A DNA stretch of 64,000 nt from Ephydatia muelleri (GCA_013339895.1 JABACO010000023.1:2228356-2292355), one strand, 5' to 3'. Shown: positions 35,301 to 47,215, counted from the first letter of the stretch. The notes: generated from the sequence alone by a model not told the origin. Numbers and translations are program-made.

Positions 35301-36883
35301 TTGCGTATTACACATCTATAGAGCTACTCGCTATTACTCCCGATGAAATCCTGAAAAATGACATTTAAAAAGTTTTGATTGATGACGGCTTTGAGATTCA
35401 GACTACATCGTCCAGAAGCGCTGTTGAAGATGCTCGGATACTCTTACATTGGTGTTCGTTGCCTGATAGTAAGGGACGTCATTTGTCAGTTTTCAGAAAG
35501 ACTGGTATCGGACGTTGACAAGTGTTTTAATCCACCCAAGAAAGTAAGGAAAAGTGGCTGTATGTTGCAACGAAAGCGCGAAGTTATGTGGAGCTCATTT
35601 CACTAACTGACCACGTCGGAAGAGTTTTTTAAGAACTGGGAGAAGTTTCTGACTGATTCCATCTGTGCTTCTCCAAACCCGATATTCTATCAATACTCGG
35701 TCGCATACTAGCCAAGATCCAGACAATGTTTCCTATTAATGCCCACTCTGTAAATGAACAACTAGAACGTTGAGTTACCAAGAAAAAAATGCATTACGGT
35801 ATGCAGCAGGGTATACCACGAGCAATACGCAAAAAGATAGGGAAGCCCAACCCTGCTACGAGTACAAGATGAATCATCTAATATGTAATACGCGCGAACA
35901 CATCCAATAATCAATCACAAAATAAGCCATGTTTGCGACAGTAGGGTAGCGTCAGGTATATTCGCCAGGGGGGAGTAGTCGCCACCCCCACTTTTAATAG
36001 CGCATAAAAACAAAAATAATAAGTTTGGATCTTTCTATATGAGTTTAAAACAACCCTAATAGGCTCCTTTGTTAGTACCATACACAGTTTTACGCAAGTA
36101 ACGTTGCTCCGTAGAATAAACAGGGGGGTGGCGAACACTCCTGACGTTATCGCAGGTGGCGATCACTACCTACTCTACCCTATTACTAGAAAACCAACCA
36201 TCATTTTTGGGAAACGAAAAAAGTCCCTCCTGGAGCATTCACTGCTCTCTCAGGATTCATAACTAACATTACAATAACACTTAGGATTGCGTGAATAAAG
36301 GTACATACACGAAGCATATCTTTTTTTGCACTTTCGTACTATACGAGAGTGTAACTCACGATCCAATGACGATAAAACAAAAGTAAAAAAAAAACCCTCC
36401 TTGCAAATTCACCTCTCTAAACAGATAAAGCATCATGAACCTTCGGGAGACTACCCGTTTTCGAAAAAAGGTACATAACCCCGCGCGAGTTGTGATAACT
36501 ATGTACCGCTGTAAATCTGTACTCGTCAACGGCTTTAGTAAAGTCAATACACTATAAAACCCTTGCCTTTGGAAAAGACGATGAAAAATGTCTAGCACAA
36601 ACTGTTAGAACTACGTTCTGGACACTTTCCCTGGATTGTCTCAATTGAAAGGTGTGACTCTCGCGATCACGGAGTGCGCGCATAGGCTCTATGGCTCACG
36701 TGACGCGCTTCCAATCCCTCTCTAAAGTATCTATGCTTTGTCAGTCTTGTAGGTGACACATTTTTAAACACCTGTCTGCCGTCAACTCACTTGCTGTAGC
36801 CTGATGGACGGCTTCTCACTGCTGCTTGTATGCGTAGGAAGCGGGACGTAACCGTGCCCAGGACGTCGCTTTGCCCAAGCCAT
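29359..36883 (-). CDS. TRPA-like channel, gene 3 (1173 aa)
   Basis: Third paralogue, same strand as gene 2. 19 exons (high to low): 36883-36791, 35020-34843, 34765-33994, 33790-33604, 33534-33338, 33277-33131, 33051-32937, 32879-32743, 32681-32578, 32526-32382, 31945-31768, 31406-31229, 30877-30812, 30753-30709, 30616-30195, 30120-29932, 29853-29785, 29726-29574, 29505-29359. The sum is 3522 nt, open, with the same phases as genes 1 and 2. Exon 1 ([16 protein letters not shown], ending in LQQ at the donor) is 1.77 kb from exon 2, and that intron contains a 1.54-kb transposon-like insertion. It has 16 ankyrin repeats; the pore loop [12 protein letters not shown] resembles gene 1; [15 protein letters not shown] follows S6; the C-terminal coiled coil contains [15 protein letters not shown]. 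The C-terminal region is shortest of the three. Confidence 0.9.
30687..30701. repeat. Poly-G tract in TRPA-like gene 3 intron 14
   Basis: A run of about 15 G on the plus strand inside a 92-nt intron. Confidence 0.85.
30953..31165. repeat. TTAA-bounded repeat in TRPA-like gene 3 intron 12
   Basis: Starts TTAA, then CTCTTTCATGGGCAACAG and ATTGCGCCGCAGGTG, matching the end at 10826-10881. A degenerate inverted partner (TTGCTCGCGAAAGTG) lies near 31147-31162. It looks like a decayed member of a TTAA-targeting MITE family. Confidence 0.5.
31563..31760. repeat. TG microsatellite in TRPA-like gene 3 intron 11
   Basis: A pure TG run (31563-31611) followed by TGTGG/TGTGTGGTG variants. On the gene strand this is CA. 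Confidence 0.9.
31985..32381. repeat. CA/TG microsatellite filling TRPA-like gene 3 intron 10
   Basis: Nearly 400 bp of CA with CACGTA/CACATGTA variants. On the gene strand it begins as GTGTGTGTG at the exon 10 donor, so the donor GT is the first unit of the repeat. Confidence 0.9.
35192..36735. mobile_element. 1.54-kb inverted-repeat element in TRPA-like gene 3 intron 1
   Basis: Terminal inverted repeats of about 31 bp (CATAGATACTTTAGAGAGGG, continuing to GGAAGCGCG; 35192-35222 and 36705-36735). They are flanked by direct CTTTGTC (35185-35191 and 36736-36742), a probable 7-bp target duplication. The interior has only short frames (for example 35379-35606), none matching a transposase I know. 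It lies wholly within an intron, so the coding sequence is unaffected. Confidence 0.8.
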
Positions 36884-37281
36884 AGTGATTTTCCGACTTA
36901 TTGGATATGCGGTTTAACGATGTACGGTAGAAAAATCCGATTTGATTCGGAAAGTAGGAGTAGGCGGTGTAAAAAAAGCAAGGATACAGGTTTGGTAAGA
37001 TGCTGGACTAGACCGCAATTATGCGGGTCGATTAGAACCCTCAATTGTTCATTCATAGATAGTGTAGAGAACTCTAAACTATCTATGGTTAATGGTGTTT
37101 AAATCGCTGGGAGGTAAACATGTGGGGTTCATGAACTTTATAACCAGTCTGTTCGCATGTACCCCGTCTATACATGCATGTTACGTGTACCGTACCTTTC
37201 GTTGTTGCTATAGAGATTTGCCCTCGAGCTCCCAATTCAGTCCCGGTGCACTAATTAAACTTATTGTTAGTCAAATCAAAC

Positions 37282-37954
37282 ATGGCATGTGCAGTGTGCG
37301 TTTTCGAAGGCGAGGCAAAGGGCACTATCCACTTCAAGGAACAGAGCGATGGCAGCGTAGAGGTAACGGGGAAGCTGACGGGCTTGTCCCCAGGGGATCA
37401 CGGCTTTCACGTGCACGCCTACGGCGATTATTCAAACGGTCAGTCGTGCATTGCACATGTTCTGTACGGTGTAGGCAAGCATGCACTGATAATTGGCATA
37501 ACTGAATACTGAATTGAGTCCGTGCAAGCATGGTGATTTAGTGAATTAGCATGTGGCGAGATTTAACATCTATCGATTCAGGCTGTATGAGTGCAGGGGA
37601 TCATTATAATCCCACCGGAAAACAACATGGCGGTCCAGATGACGCCGAGAGGCATATTGGAGACTTGGGAAACGTCACAGCAGACGAAAAAGGGGAGGCG
37701 ACAATTAAAATAACCGACAAGCAGCTCTGCCTAAGCGGACCACATAGCATCATCGGGAGAAGTATGGTGGTAAGTGCGTGTATTGTACTGTGCGCAAGTG
37801 GTTAAGTGAGCGGGTTCGTAATTTCGCCCGCCTGTCCACGCAGGTGCACAATGACGCTGACGACTTCGGTAAAGGGGGACACGCTGACAGCAAGACAACC
37901 GGTCATTCCGGAGGTCGAATGGCATGTGGAGTGATTGGCTTCGTCAAGCAATAG
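37282..37954 (+). CDS. Cu/Zn superoxide dismutase A (151 aa)
   Basis: Converts superoxide to hydrogen peroxide and oxygen. No signal peptide is visible, so it is probably the cytosolic SOD1 type. Exons 37282-37438, 37582-37769 and 37844-37954 total 456 nt. Metal ligands are all visible: GFHVHAYGD (two Cu histidines), [12 protein letters not shown] (bridging and Zn histidines), RHIGDLGNV (Zn His and Asp), [13 protein letters not shown] (last Cu His). The disulfide cysteines are in GCMSAGDH and MACGVIGF, and the active-site arginine precedes the latter. The start chosen ([14 protein letters not shown]) matches the family length; upstream frames are open but unrelated. Introns sit at the same positions and phases as in copy B, which converges on it from 4 kb away. 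Confidence 0.93.
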
Positions 37955-39773
37955 CAAGCAATACAACAATGCCACACAGCTGATCTGACTTGCATGCTTG
38001 TCGCACTGTTATAGATTTGAACGCTTTTACTATGTGTCGGGTGGTACAAAGTGTCCATCCTCACACTGACCTTCTATTGCATGTTGTACTGGCCTCGGTG
38101 CCGTCTATATTGAGCGCTAGCACGCGAGCATGGGTCATTGATAATCGCTATTGTTGTGAACCACGCAAATACCCACGTTAACGTGCCCAACAAGACACTC
38201 ACTGATCTGGTTTGACTTGATCGATCAATCACAATGACAACTACAATACACGTGTCCAAATTACTCACTCCGTTCCGTTCCGGAATCGTACAACATACAT
38301 ACATCATTACACTATCGAGTAAGGTAATTAAAAAAAATCACAAGGCGGGCGGGGGCAACTCATTTCTGACCTGCCGGTGTTTTTCGGGAAAATAACGTAA
38401 TAATTTCCTATTGATAATCAAGCATTGATTCGGCATTTTTGTGGACTGTCGAATTTCTGAGTGACAGACACTAACCAATGAAGTCTAAGTCAACAGATCG
38501 ATGGGTTTAATAACTATGTAACCGCCCTCTGGAATCGACCTCGGAACCAACCAAGCGAACTCTGGCAAGTGCACGGGTGTAATAGATACGGACCTCGGGC
38601 CTCTACGACACCACACCTCGAGTTTGAGTTACCGTCATATGCATCAAGCTCTGACCGAACGCACACCGGCACAAGCCATTATACTCAAATAATACACGCA
38701 CAGGGAAACATTGATAGTCTATGCTGCATGTGTGTCTGAAACCGTCTTCGGATAACAAAACCATAAACACTTCATACCAAACAGATATTGTACACATGGA
38801 AGGCTTTCAACGCTCGCAAATGCTCTGCGGTTCTATGCTAAACTATTACACTATGTATTTGCATATACGTTGAAGCCAAGAAACTCTATACAATACCAAA
38901 TATATCTGGGACGGTAAGGATAAATCTGAGTTATGCATTTTCAATGTCAATGTTATATGCTGTAGATACCTTTAGAGCGTTGTGACCGGTGCCAAGTGTG
39001 GAATCAAACACAGTCTATGTCCCTAGATAAAGATACTAACTCGTACTATTAAAATAATGCATTTAACATTGTGCATGTGATCGAGTTTTTGTCATTGATA
39101 CCCGGTTCACATGATGAGAACAAAAAGAGTATTGCTTTTTGGGATACCGGTGTGAATGGTGTGGTGACATCTGCATGAATAACTTCATGATCAAGTGCCA
39201 AATACTAGACACTTATTAGTGAATGGCAGGTTGTAGTTTCACTAAACGAAATTAGGTTGCAGTTTTAAACACATTATTAGAAGGCTGTAGTTTTGTCACT
39301 ACGTTACATTTATTATCATTAGTATTAATTAATGTGGTCGTTTTAAATAATTTATTTCCTTTCTCTAATGATACGATAGCTTCATTAACTAGCAGATGAA
39401 TAAACGATTTCACGAATCAATTATTAAATTAAATGTTTTTATTCGTAAACCCCAGCAGGCGACAAAATAACTGAATAGATTTCCGATGATTTTTGTACTC
39501 CGGATGTGACGTCGGGTGGTCGTTCGTTACAAGTGAAACATGCTACGTGTGTGCCGCGCGCAATATAAGCTAGAGACAGCTTCTTCGTAACGTACGGACG
39601 AGCGCTACTACGTGGCCATGAAATGGTGAATTTGTCCATTAAAATCATGATACAAAGCGTCAACCCTCCTCCTTGAGTATGGATGGGAACCCCACGCATG
39701 GCGTGTCCTCTGGTTCCAGTAATGCACCTGACCAGAAATAATCACAGCAAAAAAAAAAAAAAAAAAAAGCCAT
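37955..39773. other. SOD A downstream region, no gene
   Basis: No coding frame with recognisable motifs. A poly-A run (18 A) lies at about 39751-39768, next to the MITE nest. Nothing else could be assigned. Confidence 0.45.
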
Positions 39774-40580
39774 TTTTGATTTTCAATCACTTGCATTCTG
39801 CCGGTACAAAATGTTAATCAGGTATGCATCAATTGATTTATCACTGGTACAAAATGATTACATACAGTGTACCTGGTACAAAAGGTAGCATTTTGTAACA
39901 TTTTGTACCAGAATGTAGGTGATAATCAATTTTAAATCAAGAATTGGGATCGCTTCCGCGAAAAGGGACCTAGCGCATACTTTCCAGTACGCGCAATAGA
40001 AATGTTACGCTTGCGTTGAAATGTATGGCTAATTATAAATTCAGAGCCTTACAACTCAATGGCAGATACTCCAATTTTCAGTACGTAAGAAACAATGTGT
40101 AGATGACATTTCAGACTTCTTAGAATATAAAAATAATAAAATAATTGAAATCTTGAAAAACACGCATTAGGTCCCTTTTCGCGGAAACGCTTTTTTGCTA
40201 TGAATGTATTAGACTTGACCCTCCCTCTGAATTACTGTGTTACCTGCAAGGAAGGATTCGATGTAGCACCAGCCACAGTGTTTTACGTCATAGATATTGG
40301 AATTACTGGATTCGCAACGCCCGTTTAATTGTGGTTTGAACCACGACGCGGTCACGCGGGCTATTATAGATCAATGATGAACTTAGGAGACCAGCGTTAG
40401 AAGTGGTCCGCCGTATATACTATTTGCATTGGTGAAGCTCACACACACAAAAAAAACGCAATTCTTGATTTCTAATTCATTTATCATTTACATTCTGGTA
40501 CATAATGTTAACATTTTGAATCAGGTATGTAAACATTTTGTACCAGAATTTAATTAAGTGATAAATCAAGAATTGATTCG
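39774..40580. mobile_element. MITE nest: one family A copy between two palindromic family B copies
   Basis: A complete family A element (about 39943-40192) has inverted ends GCTTCCGCGAAAAGGGACCT and AGGTCCCTTTTCGCGGAAAC. On its left (39774-39945) and right (40459-40576) are two short palindromic family B copies. Their arms carry TTCTGGTACAAAATGTT or its reverse complement, and their ends carry AATTCTTGATTT or its reverse complement. Nothing here is coding. Confidence 0.75.
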
Positions 40581-41923
40581 AAATGTTGTAGCTGCATAGC
40601 AAGACTCCTATGCATCCTACCGTCATTAGCTATAGTAGTTAAGTAGTTAGCAATTACGGATCTGATAATGATTTGAGACACGTACGGTGAATAGTTTAGA
40701 ATTTTGCTTGTGAATCAGCTTTCTGCCATTCGTAATGGCAAGGTAAATTTAGTGAATGCAGGCATTGTAAGATATCAACATGATAGAAGACAAAACTTGT
40801 TCTTAGCCATTGAACCACCACGACACACAGCACATATTATAAGAATTAAATACACTCAAACCACAGCATTGTCCATGGCTTGCCTACGTTGGCACTATAA
40901 TTATGCTCCATTTAGCTGAGCAAGCGCAGGTGGATATTCTCTTCCCCACAATACGATAACATGTAGCAGTCAACAGGCAGTTGCCGCCCTGCGCAAGTAC
41001 ACGTCAGCCCGGCCCGTGCATGTCACATGACATTTGGGACGCTTGGAAATTTTGGGTCGGCAACCAATTCGCGGACGCCCTATTTTTATGTTGCATCAAA
41101 ACATCCTTCTAACGGTCACCGGCGTTAGGAAATTTTGATACTAAGCGTACTCAACTGCATAGAGCGATGTGGGAATTGTAGAATAAGGGAATCTACTTTG
41201 CAATGATCACGTCAATGTGTCTTTTATAACGTCTTATCACCCCCTCCCCCTCCTCCTCCATTACTATAGCAATATAATTTGTATGCTATGTCTGTATGGG
41301 CTGTTCTAATTGTCGGCAAGTGCAAGCCTGCAAAAGACGAACGTCAGTGTTCCTCCTAATTTTTCAAGTAACATGGGAGAATTTCCTAACAGTGACCATT
41401 TTTTCTGAGGAAATTTTGGCGCGTAATAAAATAGTGCGACTGAATTTGGTCGCTGGGTCAAAATTTTCAAGCGTCCAAGCGGAATTTCCAGTGAGACATG
41501 ATAGGTAGTCATAGCGGACATAAGCATATTCATAGCTCCTCTTAATTTGAAGTATGCACACATGGGAATGAATGTGACGCCCTTAGTTGTGCACAAACAC
41601 ACATATAATCTATATTGCTTGCTTATCAGACTGTACTGCAAGTGTTAATTGATACCTGAGCTGCAGTGAGGCTTGCTGTTTCCTTCCCTGAGTCAACAAT
41701 CATCACTCACAATAAAACTAGCCACCTTTTTCAAAGCGATTCATCCATGCATGTATAATCCCCAATCACAGCGGACAGACATGCAACGAGCGGAGATTGG
41801 TAAACGCATGTGACGACAAAATTTCATTTGGTTAGTACATAAACTCATAAAATGCAGTAAACATGCATGGTAAATAAGCTGCCCAACTTCTAAAAAAAGC
41901 GGCTCAATCTTTTCCCACTTGTA
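40581..41923. other. No gene recognised
   Basis: Short frames only (for example 41296-41508 and 41306-41641), without motifs. The part next to 41923 should contain the SOD B 3' UTR. Confidence 0.45.
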
Positions 41924-42534
41924 TTACTTTTTCACCACAACTGAGACCTGGTTGGCGGCAATTCCAATTACTCCACAAGCCAAACGCGCTCCAGAATGTC
42001 CAGTCGTCTTGCTGTCATCAAACCCTCCACGGCCATAATCGTCTTTATCGGCGTGAACCTACAAAATCATCGCATTGACTTGTGAAAGGTGAAGAAAAAA
42101 AATGGCGCTTCTCTTACCACTATACTTCTTCCGACGATCGAATTCGGTCCAGTCAAAGGAATCTGCTTGTCGACAATGTCTACGAGAGCCTCTCCACTCT
42201 CGTTTGCAGTAATGTTCCCTAGGTCTCCAGCGTGACGCTCTTTGTCATTGGGTCCGCCGTGCTGCTTCTTGTAAGGATTGAAGTGCTCTCCTGCGCTGAC
42301 GCAACCTGTTGAGAAAGGAAGTTTCAGGTTTTTTTTACACCACGTACATACACCAGCTAGGTGGCAAAACTGACCGTCGGAGTAATCGCCATATTCGTGT
42401 ACGTGGAAACCGTGATCCCCTGGCGTCAAGCCAGTCACCATTCCAGTTACATGTGTCGAACCGTCGCTATTCTCTGTAAAGAAGATGGTACCTCCAACAG
42501 TTTGCCCTTCCAACACGCACACAGCTTGCGACAT
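41924..42534 (-). CDS. Cu/Zn superoxide dismutase B (160 aa)
   Basis: Superoxide dismutase, cytosolic type, paralogue of copy A. Exons 42534-42375, 42305-42118 and 42058-41924 total 483 nt. Ligand motifs: [45 protein letters not shown]. Cysteines are in GCVSAGEH and LACGVIGI. The C-terminus is longer than in copy A: after the usual end near GIAA it continues NQVSVVVKK. The loop after the last copper histidine reads [15 protein letters not shown]. Intron positions equal those of copy A, so the pair arose by gene duplication. The start [15 protein letters not shown] aligns with copy A. Confidence 0.93.
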
Positions 42535-43901
42535 GGCACACGGCGGTTCAACTTTTTCCCCAGAGGACTAATCTTCTGACTATGCATGTATTTATAGACC
42601 CTGATATTTATAATTTCTGCATTACACGAGCACGAGACGCCATGTCAGGTCTCTGCTGTACTGCACTTGGGCACGAATCAAAAAGTTAACAATTTATACA
42701 TTAATTGGAACAACTGAATAAAGTCACACGCAATTTGACACGCCCATGTATAGCGTTGTCGGCGTTAATTGGCCAGTGTTGGTTGAGGACCTGATTCCGA
42801 TCTCTGGTGCAGCGGCTCCGGCTAGAATTTGGTTGGTTGCGTTATTCTGGACTTAAACTGGTTAGGTGTTGGGGAGAGCTACACGTATAATAGTTCAAAT
42901 TTAAACAGACTGGTCCATGGCTTGCTACTGTACGTTTTGCAGGTAATAGGTTGTTGCTACGTGTTGTACTACACCGCTGAGCAAGCACAATTGACAGGCC
43001 CGGATAGCCGGACGGGGTCCCTGGCCGCAGCTTTTTACTGGCCCCTGGCCCCCTGCCCACCTCCTTTTACGGGACCCCTTTCCCGCCTCCTTTGGAGGTG
43101 ACGGGGAAAGGGGAGGGGGATAGAAGAGCTAATATGTAGCCTCCTCCCATGCCAGGGAAGGGGGGGGGGGGCACGTAGCCCCCGTCGGACTTTGCAAGCC
43201 GTACATTATTAATCCGTGCCGAGATTATCTAAGCCCTATATGGCCACAATATACGACGTAACATATACGTACAGTCATTGTAATATGTATATATGTTATG
43301 TGTATGATTACAAAAGTATGGTTTACCGCTAGCGTGAAATTGATGATTACAGAGGGCCTTGATAAATTTTATTTTCAAATATTAGAATTTTGTTACTCAA
43401 CAGGTTCCCCTACCAATTAGAGCCTATCTATGAGCAAAATATCAACTAACTAACTGATTTCGATATAAAGCCAGAAACATTTAAACCTACGCTGGGCAAT
43501 CATCCAGACATCGTCATGTGACTGCATGCTCAGAACTATGTGCAATCTGTAGAGGTTGAGCTTATAGATGAATTCTGACCCTGATAAGTGCAGACAGATA
43601 AACTCTGGATCCAAACCGTGGCAATGGTTATTTATATCCAATGCATCGTAATGATTATCGACGAAGAATTTTGGTAGTGTTACGATTTGGCCTGTGCGGA
43701 TACCTAACATAACGATACATAAATACGAGATGGCATTAATTGAAGTTTGCTGTTTGCGTCTGGTTTATAATTAGAACATTATGGTTAATAAAGGATGGCT
43801 GCAATGGAGATTAATAACGTTTGTTAAGTGGACCGCAGAGGCCATAAACCAACCCGCATGCGCGTTCAGTCACATCTTGCATGTGTGGGGCTGGTGCGGT
43901 G
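42535..43901. other. Intergenic; no gene
   Basis: Contains a GC-rich foldback around 43050-43190 (runs of CCCC and GGGG, including a G10 tract near 43160). No recognisable coding frame was found. Confidence 0.45.
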
Positions 43902-43964
43902 TAGTCTCGTACCCAGACCCTGATTCCCACAGCTACGGATGGATTACATCACCGCTACGTGGAA
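43902..43964. repeat. Solitary end of the 693-bp element family
   Basis: TAGTCTCGTACCCAGACCC, then GGATGGATTACATCACCGCT and ACGTGG match the terminal repeat of the element at 27551-28243. It abuts the broken 3' end of the minus-strand gene at 43964-47215. Confidence 0.8.
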
Positions 43965-46900
43965 AGACATCCATTTTGGAGCTCAACTCTGTTCAGATAT
44001 GAGGAACCACTGGATCGTGAAGTGACTAAGGTTGCAACCTTTGCATGTGCTATGTGCCACTCTGTCCACCAGTATTGGACAACTTCATGTGCGGGACCCT
44101 CATCACTGGCTCCATCTACCCTAATGCAGTCAATCTCCTTTGGTGAATGTTTGAGTTTGTTCTCAAACAGTGGCCTTAGGGAATTCATTTCAGACAGCAT
44201 TTGCAGGTCCGAATAGTGCTGTTCAGAATTCTTTTGATGGATTGGATTGGCCTTGACAATACCAATACATGCCTCTCCAGTTGTTTTTGTTCGCGTGAAG
44301 TTTTATGAAGTAGTTTGTAGAACAGACAGGTACGGGTTTACATAGTCTGTTCATGTAGTTAGCACAGATTTTCCCACCAGTGCAGGATTGGCATATTGCT
44401 TGCAAGTAGTGAGGGTGTCCAATCGAAATCCTGTTGCATCATCTCTGTTTATGTTGAGCACATTCTCACCATTCTCGTACTGAAGTTGATTTAAAGATTT
44501 ATACAGTGCAGCAATCCAATGCACATCAGGATTGAAACGCAATGTAAAACCATTTCTGCACCGTCTGGTTGTAACCTTGGCTAAACTGCGATACTGCTTG
44601 GCAGAGGTTCTGCGCTTGTTACGTGGCACACAAAGTTGAACTACTGTTCCATAGGCAAACTTTCTTCCATATACTGCTTCTAGATGACCTTGGATTGCTT
44701 TGTAAGTTACTTTGCTCTTCAGTTTTGTATTGCCATCAAATGTTAACACACCTGTTCTCCTCCATGCATCGGCACCTACACAATGCTCTTCAACGAAATT
44801 TTCTATTACTGCACCAATATCAGGACAATCCAGCATAATTTTACTAACTCTTTCTGATACTTTTCTGTGCAATGATCTCTCTGCAACCATCATCCTCACT
44901 TTTAGCCTTCTAGCTTGATCCTTTATTGCTGCACGTTTCTTCATTACTATGCTATCAGAAGATGCCAAAAGCATATGGCTCTTATCAGGCATGCAATTTT
45001 GTACAGCAGCTGTTCTGCAGAGTTGTTTTCAATTGACTTTTCATCAGTAACAATGGTTGAAATACAAACTATGTCTGTTGGTTTTGAAGAGGCATCACAA
45101 ATATTGACAGAAGCACCCTCATCTTCTGTGCTGCGGTTCAGTTGTGTTTGCATGCTACCACAGTGGTATTCCAACATAGCTTGATTCTGTAGTATGGAAA
45201 GCTCAGAGATGGATGAACAAATCTCTGCCACAGTAGAAATGCATGCTTCTACATGTGCTGAATGTTCCTCCATTTTCCGAAAACCAAACGTAGTAGCAGT
45301 CTTTTTCTGTGTCCCACCTGATGCCTTGTGCACAATATAACGTACTAATTCCCTTTCCCTATCACTTTGTGTAAGAAGCATTAAACGCTTTACCTCTTCT
45401 TTGGTAATACCTTTCACATTATGTGGTTCAGCAATGCTAAGATATTTTGCCAGACCAGTGTAATCAAATGCATCATTTTTTTTCCATAAGGAAAAGTGTT
45501 CCTTGAATACGCAATATGATTAGAGGCATTTGCAGAAGGCTTCGTTTTGCATTTTTTTGATGATATGTTACTTGAGGAAATGCTATTCTAAATGCCTTGC
45601 CCACTGGAATGATGCAATCATTCATGACCATTTCAGCAATGTTAAGTATCGCTTCACAGTCACACATATTCCTGTTGTGAGTCAAAATACATTCATGCAT
45701 ATATTTTCTAACTTTGCAATATTCTATGAATATTAGACCATCAAGTTTAGTTGAAAATAAATCCCTATTAATTGTCAGGTAGTCACTTATGTTGCACTGT
45801 TTGTTAAAAATTTCCAGTAGCACATTTATTGGCCTTCAGTTACTTTGCAGGAAGGCCCAGACAAAAATTTTGATCACTTTGAGGAGTAATAGGTAATGCA
45901 CTAGTATTGGAACTCTCTGAATCATCAGTTAATTCAGAGGAGTTGAATTGTGTTTCAGAATCTGTTGTCTCCAGCGTAGATACATTGTTACAGCTAGATG
46001 ATGATGATGTATCATGTGAACAACTAGCTGAAACTCCTTTAATAGCTGATTTCAGTTGATACCACCTGGCCTTACGAATGGAATTCTGTAATTTTTTCTT
46101 CTCATGTCCAAGCTCATATATAACTTTTCTAATATCAATAATAGAGTTTTTAAGCTCTTCACATCCTGCATAGTTTGACACACTGAGACAAGAAGAAATT
46201 TGTTGCTCTTTGAATGAGATCTTTTCTTCATGATTTTTAATCACCTCATCAAGATATTTAAGACGTGATGTACGAAGTTCTTCACTTAAATACTGACGGC
46301 GCGGCTTTACTGGCAGCTTTGAACGAAACGACTCTTCCCTTTTGCAAATACAAATCCTTCTTTAATAATTTTCTCTCTAGCAGAAGATATTAATGCTGCT
46401 CTATTTACTAATGCCACTGGATTTTGCAAACATATTTCAACCGAGGCAGCATTTATACATTCTTGGTATCGAGTTAGAGGTCTTGATGTGTTTTTTTTAA
46501 TAAATAGTAGCCCTCTCTCTAAATAGGTCATCTTGCAGTTTATCAATGATTGTACTATCCTAAAAGAAAAGAAAAAGCACACATGTAACGTTTTATAGCA
46601 TGTATGCACACTTATACCAAGACATTTTGATGTTTATCAGTATGTGGTCTCACGTGTTTAGATAGATTATCTAATATCTACCAGTTGTTTGGTAGATAAT
46701 TCCGGCATGGGTAAACTAAAAGGCCTATCACTAGCCGAGATGTCGATGTAGAATTTGCATGAATATTATTAGGGCTGGGAGAGTTCGTGATCCACACAAT
46801 ACAGCCACATGTACAGTACATGGAAATGTACATGCATGCGTAACGCCGTGATATGTATAAATATGAACTCACCGACCGCGGCTGTGGTCTTGTAGAATCC

Positions 46901-47215
46901 GGAATAGGGCCCCCCTGCAGCATTAAACATATGGGTGATACGTAATCTACAGCTGACTATTTATTTTTTAACTCACTCACTTTGTGCACTGGTATTACTT
47001 GCAAAGTACTCCTGTCGGGTATATCTCTGCCCTGGAGATCAACAAAGACCTTCCGCTCACCCCATTGCTCTTCTATCTGTATCAGTACACTAATATGCTC
47101 AACTTCGCTGCCAAGAACGTTGCAGAATGCTGTCTTAATCACTTTGTCAATGGGCAGTCCCTCCTCCGCACTTGACGATTCTCCTATTGTCTCCCAAACA
47201 CACTAGAACACTTTT
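43964..47215 (-). pseudogene. Transposase-like repetitive gene with VDGASDEGPAHE motif
   Basis: A multi-exon minus-strand gene of a family I associate with cnidarian and sponge repeats; class unknown. Blocks in order: 47205-46975 (VFVDLQGRDIPDRSTL); a tiny exon near 46920 (GGPIPDSTRPQPR); 46575-46310 (LTRYQECINAASVEICLQNP, then AKGKSR); 46300-45840 (PRRQYLSEELRTSRLKYLDE, one frame away); 45417-44950 (helical and acidic); 44992-44351 (AVYGRKFAYGTVVQLCVPRN, FNPDVHWIAALYKSLNQLQY, NINRDDATGFRLDTLTTCKQ); 44200-43964 (DCIRVDGASDEGPAH, then WTEWHIAHAKVATLVTSRSS). The acidic residues in DGASDEG and NRDDATG would suit an RNase H-type nuclease, but that is inference. Frames are broken near 46310, and the 3' end is cut at about 43964 by a transposon end. 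Confidence 0.65.

Noticed and set aside
35379..35606. Frame inside the 1.54-kb intronic element as its transposase
   Set aside because: Only 75 codons, no acidic triad or DNA-binding motif visible; could be a remnant but not supportable.
22211..36883. TRPA-like genes 2 and 3 as pseudogene duplicates
   Set aside because: All 19 exons of each have usable splice sites, phases agree with gene 1, totals are multiples of three and no internal stop was found.
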